Origin: Pseudomonadota bacterium
GTDB taxonomy: Bacteria > Pseudomonadota > Gammaproteobacteria > Burkholderiales > Thiobacillaceae
Assembly: GCA_021802595.1 (NCBI GenBank)
Contig: JAJZRT010000111.1
Location: forward strand, 1-8,910
Direction: 5' to 3'
Length of the DNA: 8,910 nt
Each line of letters begins with the position of its first letter. The first letter of the stretch is position 1. Positions 5,323 to 8,910 of the stretch are shown piece by piece. The notes under the pieces are model-generated. The model saw nothing but the letters and a program-made list of their open reading frames with translations. It searched no databases and was not told the DNA's origin. Position numbers and translations under genes: made by a program.

Positions 5323-6825
5323 TCAGGAATGATGCGGGTGGTGTGGGGGCGGCACGTGCTGGGTATGTGCCGCGGCCTGATGGTGCAAGGCATGATGCAG
5401 GCCGATCTCGGGCAGCGGATGGCGCACCCACTGGGGCAGCAGCGAGCCCGCGATCATGCCCAGCAGCGACATCAGCAGGCCTGCGAACTGGGCCGGCATG
5501 AAGGGATCCTCCGAGCCGGCGATCAGGATCGCGAGCCAGGTGGTCAGCCCCAGGAAGATGGCCAGCAGCGCGCCCTGGTTGGTGGCGCGTTTCCAGTAGA
5601 CGCCAAAGGCCAGGGGAACAAAGGCCATCACCAGGGTGATCTGGTAGGCGTTCTCCACCATCTTGAAGATGCTGGCCTTCGAGTTGATGGCATACAGCGT
5701 GACCAGCACGGTGAAACACAGGGTCACGATGCGCATGGTCTTGAGCAGCTTGCGGTCCGACATCTCGCCCAGCATCGGCTTCAGCAGGTTCTCGGTGAAG
5801 GTGACCGACGGGGCCAGCAGCGTGGCCGACGCGCAGCTCTTGATCGCGGAGAGCAGGGCGCCGAAGAACATGACCTGGGCGAACAGCGGCGCATGGTCGA
5901 TGACCAGGCGGGGCAGGATCATCTGCGGATCGGCGTCGATCAGGCCCTTGACCATGGCGGGGTCGATCAGCGTCGCCGAGTAGGCGAGGAACATCGGCAC
6001 GAAGGCGAACACGAAATACAGGCTGCCGCCGAATACCGAGCCCCACACGGCGATCTTCTCGGTCTTCGCCGACTGGACGCGCTGGAACACGTCCTGCTGT
6101 GGAATGGAGCCGAGCATCATGGTGATCCAGGCGGCGGTAAAGCCGATCACTTCCTTGAGATCGAGGGCAGGCCAGAAATCGAACTTGCCAGCCTGCGCGG
6201 CGTGACTGACCACGACGCCGACACCCCCCACCATGCCGCTCACTTCGTTGCCGATCCACAGCATGCCGAGCATGATCACGATCATCTGCAGGAAGTCGGT
6301 GATGGCGACCGCCCACATGCCGCCGAACAGGGTGTAGATGAGAATGGTCGAAGAGCCGATCAGCATGCCGTTCAGCTTGCTGATCTCGCCGCCGGATACC
6401 ACGTTGAAGACCAGGCCCAGTGCAGTGATCTGGGCGCCGACCCAGCCGAGATAGGAAATGACGATGGCGATCGTCGTGAGCGCCTCCACCCTCCGTCCGT
6501 AGCGCTTCTTGTAGAAGTCACCGATGGTGAGCAGATTCAGGCGATAAAGCGGCGCAGCGAAGAAAAGACCGACCAGGATCAGGCAGAGGGCGGCGCCGAA
6601 CGGGTCGGCCACCACGCCGTGCAGGCCTTCCTGCAGGAAGGTCGCCGGGATGCCGAGCACGGTTTCGGATCCGAACCAGGTGGCGAACACGGTGGCGGTG
6701 ACCATGTAGAAAGGCAGGTGTCGCCCGGCGATGGCGAAGTCCTTGGTGTTGTGCACCCGTGTGGCGGCCCAGAGGCCGATGCCGACCGACACAACCCAGT
6801 ACAAGATGACGAACCAGAAGAGCAT
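5323..6825 (-). CDS. Sodium/solute symporter (SSS) family permease, 500 aa
   Basis: An inner-membrane secondary transporter with the LeuT-type SSS fold and about 13 hydrophobic segments; its length is normal for the family. Family signatures include DFAIAGRHLPF (29-39), ATWFGSETVLGIPATF (48-63), and the TM8 region LLSAIKSCASATLLAPS (324-340) followed by FTENL. The ATG at 6825 starts directly at the first membrane segment and has AGG about six bases upstream. An in-frame ATG at 6909 would overlap the preceding gene and adds a non-membrane leader. The stop codon of the barrel gene is 13 bases upstream, so the two are likely one operon. Two oddities: K329 and C331 sit beside S330 where PutP has M339, S340, T341, and the tail holds ten His between 477 and 499. 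The substrate is unknown; small carboxylates, amino acids and similar solutes are typical. Confidence 0.92.
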   Translation of the reverse strand: MLFWFVILYWVVSVGIGLWAATRVHNTKDFAIAGRHLPFYMVTATVFATWFGSETVLGIPATFLQEGLHGVVADPFGAALCLILVGLFFAAPLYRLNLLTIGDFYKKRYGRRVEALTTIAIVISYLGWVGAQITALGLVFNVVSGGEISKLNGMLIGSSTILIYTLFGGMWAVAITDFLQMIVIMLGMLWIGNEVSGMVGGVGVVVSHAAQAGKFDFWPALDLKEVIGFTAAWITMMLGSIPQQDVFQRVQSAKTEKIAVWGSVFGGSLYFVFAFVPMFLAYSATLIDPAMVKGLIDADPQMILPRLVIDHAPLFAQVMFFGALLSAIKSCASATLLAPSVTFTENLLKPMLGEMSDRKLLKTMRIVTLCFTVLVTLYAINSKASIFKMVENAYQITLVMAFVPLAFGVYWKRATNQGALLAIFLGLTTWLAILIAGSEDPFMPAQFAGLLMSLLGMIAGSLLPQWVRHPLPEIGLHHALHHQAAAHTQHVPPPHHPHHS

Positions 6826-6838
6826 GGCAGCCTGACGA

Positions 6839-7597
6839 TCAGAAAAGACGGGAATAGATGAGCCCGGAACCCCAGTCCGGGCTGGCATTGCTGAAACCAC
6901 CCACGGCATATAGGTTCAGCCGGCTGGCGGCATTCAGGCGGAAGTTGAGGTAGAGCATGGCCTCCCGGATGGGCGCGCTGGTGGCCGTGACGGCTTGCTG
7001 CCAGTCGTAGCTGCCGCCGAATGACAGGGTCGGGGACATGCGATGATCGGCGCCGACCGAACCCAGCCAGACATCGCGATATTCGATGCTCTGGGGATCG
7101 CCTTTCCATTTGTATCCCACACTCATGAAGGGCGTCCACTGGTTCTTCAGGGGCTTGAAGAACTCGGTTTGCAGGGTGTAGTCGTTCTTGCCGGTTCCCA
7201 GCGATTTTGCCGCGCTGGCGGTGCCGAATTTTATCTTTCCGCTGATATCGAGACCCACCCACGTGGTCCGTTCGTCGAGAAGATTGTAGGTGGCGGTCGT
7301 GACGATATCGCCCCAGCCTTCGGACGTGGAGGCCGCGCGGGGCGCATTGAGCGGGTCGCCCTCCGGGGTGACGTTGCCATTTCCCTTGACGCGGAGCCAG
7401 GCAGTCGAAGCCCGCAGGCTCCAGGTGTCGGTACGGTATTTCAGGCTCAGCGGCAGGGCCCATGTCTCAGTTCTGGACGGGCTGCCATATTTTCCGGATG
7501 AGTAATCGAGCCCCACATTGACGCCCAGCTTGCCGTCATCAGCCTGGGCGGCTGGGCAGGCGGCAAGCAATATGCAGATCAGGGTAATCAGGCGCAT
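6839..7597 (-). CDS. Predicted outer-membrane beta-barrel protein, 252 aa
   Basis: Begins with a signal peptide (MRLITLICILLAACPAAQA, then DDGK). The mature part shows alternating amphipathic strands separated by polar turns (KLGVNVGLDYSS, WSLRASTAWLRV, WTPFMSVGYKWKG, TLSFGGSYDWQQ, AMLYLNFRLNA) and ends in YSRLF. An aromatic C-terminal residue preceded by alternating hydrophobics is the usual signal for the BAM complex, so I read it as a small outer-membrane barrel, perhaps 10-12 strands. I cannot name the family; it may belong with transporter-like porins. LAAC at residues 11-14 is also a possible lipobox, so lipidation cannot be excluded. The ATG at 7597 follows GGAAAG and a good extended -10. 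Its stop is 13 bases before the symporter, suggesting that the barrel supplies the same solute across the outer membrane. Confidence 0.82.
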   Translation of the reverse strand: MRLITLICILLAACPAAQADDGKLGVNVGLDYSSGKYGSPSRTETWALPLSLKYRTDTWSLRASTAWLRVKGNGNVTPEGDPLNAPRAASTSEGWGDIVTTATYNLLDERTTWVGLDISGKIKFGTASAAKSLGTGKNDYTLQTEFFKPLKNQWTPFMSVGYKWKGDPQSIEYRDVWLGSVGADHRMSPTLSFGGSYDWQQAVTATSAPIREAMLYLNFRLNAASRLNLYAVGGFSNASPDWGSGLIYSRLF

Positions 7598-7642
7598 GGA
7601 AATCTTTCCAGGTGCGGTTTTTTTTACGCGGGGTGGTGTCGC

Positions 7643-7651
7643 TTTATATCA
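7643..7651 (-). promoter_or_regulatory. Extended -10 element upstream of the barrel-symporter operon
   Basis: The minus strand reads TGATATAAA, a TGn-extended -10 (TATAAA), 46 bases before the ATG at 7597. No good -35 is present at 17 bases, which extended -10 promoters can tolerate. The 187-base gap upstream of the barrel gene fits a separate start of transcription here. Confidence 0.45.
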
Positions 7652-7652
7652 C

Positions 7653-7673
7653 GGCCCCAACACGAATGGGGGG
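7653..7673 (-). other. GC-rich hairpin in the 187-base gap
   Basis: GGCCCC followed closely by GGGGGGC can fold into a short stem just upstream of the extended -10. It might be the 3' end of the DUF5666-like transcript, but there is no T-tract and the pairing is short. Confidence 0.2.
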
Positions 7674-7784
7674 CTCAACGGCTGTCCCTGCCTATGGCGC
7701 GGGCAAATTCGGGTCCGGGCGGATGCCGGATTAAATGGCGGGGGTGAAGCCAAGGCGTGAGAAACCCGTCTGCCTTAAAGGAGG

Positions 7785-8909
7785 CTAATCATCGTGCTCA
7801 GGGCGTTCGATCCTCTCCGGTCGTTCGATTTTCTCCGGCCGCTCGATTCTCTCAGGGCGTTCGATTTTCTCCGGCCGTTCGATTTTCTCCGGCCGTTCGA
7901 CTTGTTCGGGGCGTTCGATTTTCTCCGGCCGTTCGACCTTTTCCGGCCGTTCGATGGTTTCGACCCGCTCGATTTTCTCGTTGTGCTCTACCTTCTCCGG
8001 GCGCTCCATTTTTTCGGCATGTCCGGTTTTTTCTGCGTCACTGGCCCTTTCGAGGGATTCCGTCGGCCTGATGGATTCGGTCTTTTCCGATTGTTCCGTA
8101 CCCTGTTCCATGTGATCGACTGGCGTCCCGGTTTGGGCGGACTCATTGGCGGCTTTTTCCGTCCGACTGCCAGGCAGCGGAGGGTTCCCGCCTTTCTGTG
8201 ACGGTTTGTCCATGGCGCTGCCGGGGAGCGCCTGGGCGTCCACTTCACGCGCACGGAACTGGCCTCCGGCGCGCACGGCATCGACGATCGCCCACTCACC
8301 GATCCGAGGCGGCGCCTGCTTGATCCGTGTCTGCGAATCGAGCAGGAAACGCTGGCCGTTGATGCGGATTCCCGACTTGCCGGCATGGCTGACCAGTCCC
8401 TGCATGACGATGCGGTCAACGGGCATGCCGCGTTCTTCGGGTTCGAATCGGGTGACCTGCATCCGCCCTTGCTCATAGCGGCCTTCGGCGCTGATGAGAT
8501 CGCCAGGCTCGAGTTTGGCGAGATGGCCTTTCAGTACGACGCCGTTTACCGTCAGCTCGCCCTGCGTGTTGCGTTGGACCTCGCCCGTGAGGCTGTCGGG
8601 CGTGTCGTTCGACACGACATCCAGGCGTGTGGCAACCGTCTGGCCGTGGGCGCCGACAAAGCCGCTTACCGCGACCCTGACACCCGGAACGAGGCTGGAA
8701 GGCAACACGGCATGGGGGCTCAGGCTGATCGTGCGTCCTTGGGCGCGCAGCCTGCCCGAATCCAGACCCTCCAGTTTGGAAACCAGCAAATGCCGGACAT
8801 GGATGCGCTGCAGGGCGAGCTGATTGCCATGCCCCCTGGCCAGCGCCCGTACAACCTGGCCGACATGGAGGTCCCTGGAGGAACCGGCCTTGCCCTGGAT
8901 CGTGACGGG
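7785..8909 (-). CDS. DUF5666-like protein with ERPEK-repeat tail (5' end beyond window)
   Basis: The frame stays open to the right edge, so the TTG at 8789 is not the real start; 374 residues are visible. Counting from the edge, there are four similar beta-rich modules (about 1-45, 46-98, 106-157, 166-224). Each has the pattern of a short beta hairpin, then 'VGxxVRVxG', then a strand ending in 'A-R/V-xxV', for example LVPGVRVAVSGFVGAHGQTV and LEPGDLISAEGRYEQGRMQV. This is typical of DUF5666 proteins, which are usually exported and of unknown function. Residues 231-300 are a polar, disordered-looking linker. Residues 301-372 are twelve hexapeptides of the form (I/V)ERPEK, followed by HDD. The N-terminus with any signal peptide is outside the window. 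The assignment to DUF5666 is by pattern, not by search. It is upstream of, and codirectional with, the barrel-symporter pair. Confidence 0.8.
   Translation of the reverse strand, partial: PVTIQGKAGSSRDLHVGQVVRALARGHGNQLALQRIHVRHLLVSKLEGLDSGRLRAQGRTISLSPHAVLPSSLVPGVRVAVSGFVGAHGQTVATRLDVVSNDTPDSLTGEVQRNTQGELTVNGVVLKGHLAKLEPGDLISAEGRYEQGRMQVTRFEPEERGMPVDRIVMQGLVSHAGKSGIRINGQRFLLDSQTRIKQAPPRIGEWAIVDAVRAGGQFRAREVDAQALPGSAMDKPSQKGGNPPLPGSRTEKAANESAQTGTPVDHMEQGTEQSEKTESIRPTESLERASDAEKTGHAEKMERPEKVEHNEKIERVETIERPEKVERPEKIERPEQVERPEKIERPEKIERPERIERPEKIERPERIERPEHDD
7794..8009 (-). repeat. Twelve 18-base coding tandem repeats (ERPEK hexapeptides)
   Basis: Twelve consecutive 18-base units encode (M/V/I)ERPEK variants: nine keep the ERPE core with K, R, Q or H after it, and the units nearest the linker (VEHNEK, IERVET) are degenerate. 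Because the period is a multiple of three, copy number can change without a frameshift. Units near the 3' end are the most alike at the base level, suggesting recent expansion there. Confidence 0.93.
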
Positions 8910-8910
8910 C

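Noticed and set aside
5037..5393. Minus-strand ORF of 118 codons in the intergenic region
   Set aside because: It overlaps the symporter 3' end out of frame, has no family features, and its composition looks like translated non-coding GC-rich DNA.
5329..6861. Long + strand ORF of about 510 codons antisense to the symporter
   Set aside because: Its product is His/Asp/Gln-rich low-complexity sequence from the antisense frame of a GC-rich membrane protein gene; the minus-strand protein has clear SSS signatures.
6826..6909. Upstream start of the symporter at 6909
   Set aside because: The added 28 residues overlap the end of the barrel gene and precede the normal family N-terminus; the ATG at 6825 has a plausible ribosome site.
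7737..7755. Sigma-54-like TGGCTT-N5-CCGC upstream of the barrel gene
   Set aside because: GG-N10-GC spacing is correct, but the -12 box lacks TT and the -24 box matches only TGGC; the extended -10 is closer and better.
7794..8009. CRISPR array
   Set aside because: The 18-base period has no unique spacers and lies in frame inside a coding region.

Overview
The window looks like part of a GC-rich proteobacterial chromosome, most likely a betaproteobacterium or a close environmental relative. The clues are a PEP-CTERM/exosortase-type surface protein, TPR-sulfotransferase paralogues, a DUF5666-like protein and a Na+/solute symporter. The genus cannot be read from the sequence. I see no mobile element, CRISPR array, tRNA or rRNA.

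Left part (1-3980): three sulfotransferase genes. One enters from the left edge on the + strand (only its C-terminal third is visible) and converges on two tandem minus-strand paralogues of 607 and 548 residues. Each of these has an N-terminal TPR superhelix and a C-terminal sulfotransferase domain with both PAPS-binding motifs. Both full-length genes start at GTG codons at matching positions. They differ in the TPR region by 68 residues, the length of two TPR units.

Middle (3981-5322): a strong stem-loop terminator separates the sulfotransferases from a minus-strand gene for a 266-residue secreted PEP-CTERM protein. Upstream of it is a 455-base intergenic region with a near-consensus sigma-54 (-24/-12) promoter. 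About 110-130 bases further upstream is an imperfect palindrome built from GTGTAA/GTGTCA half-sites, with similar half-sites closer in. This fits enhancer-dependent control of the PEP-CTERM gene.

Right part (5323-8910): three more minus-strand genes. The first to be transcribed runs in from the right edge and encodes a protein of repeated DUF5666-like beta modules, ending in a charged tail of twelve hexapeptides of the ERPEK type. After 187 bases comes a small predicted outer-membrane beta-barrel protein, and 13 bases after it a 500-residue sodium/solute symporter (SSS) family permease with a His-rich tail. The barrel and the permease look like one operon that could move a small organic solute across both membranes.

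Taken together, the window combines a cell-surface module (exosortase-sorted protein plus sulfotransferases) with an uptake module. A functional link between the sulfotransferases and the PEP-CTERM protein is inferred from adjacency only.
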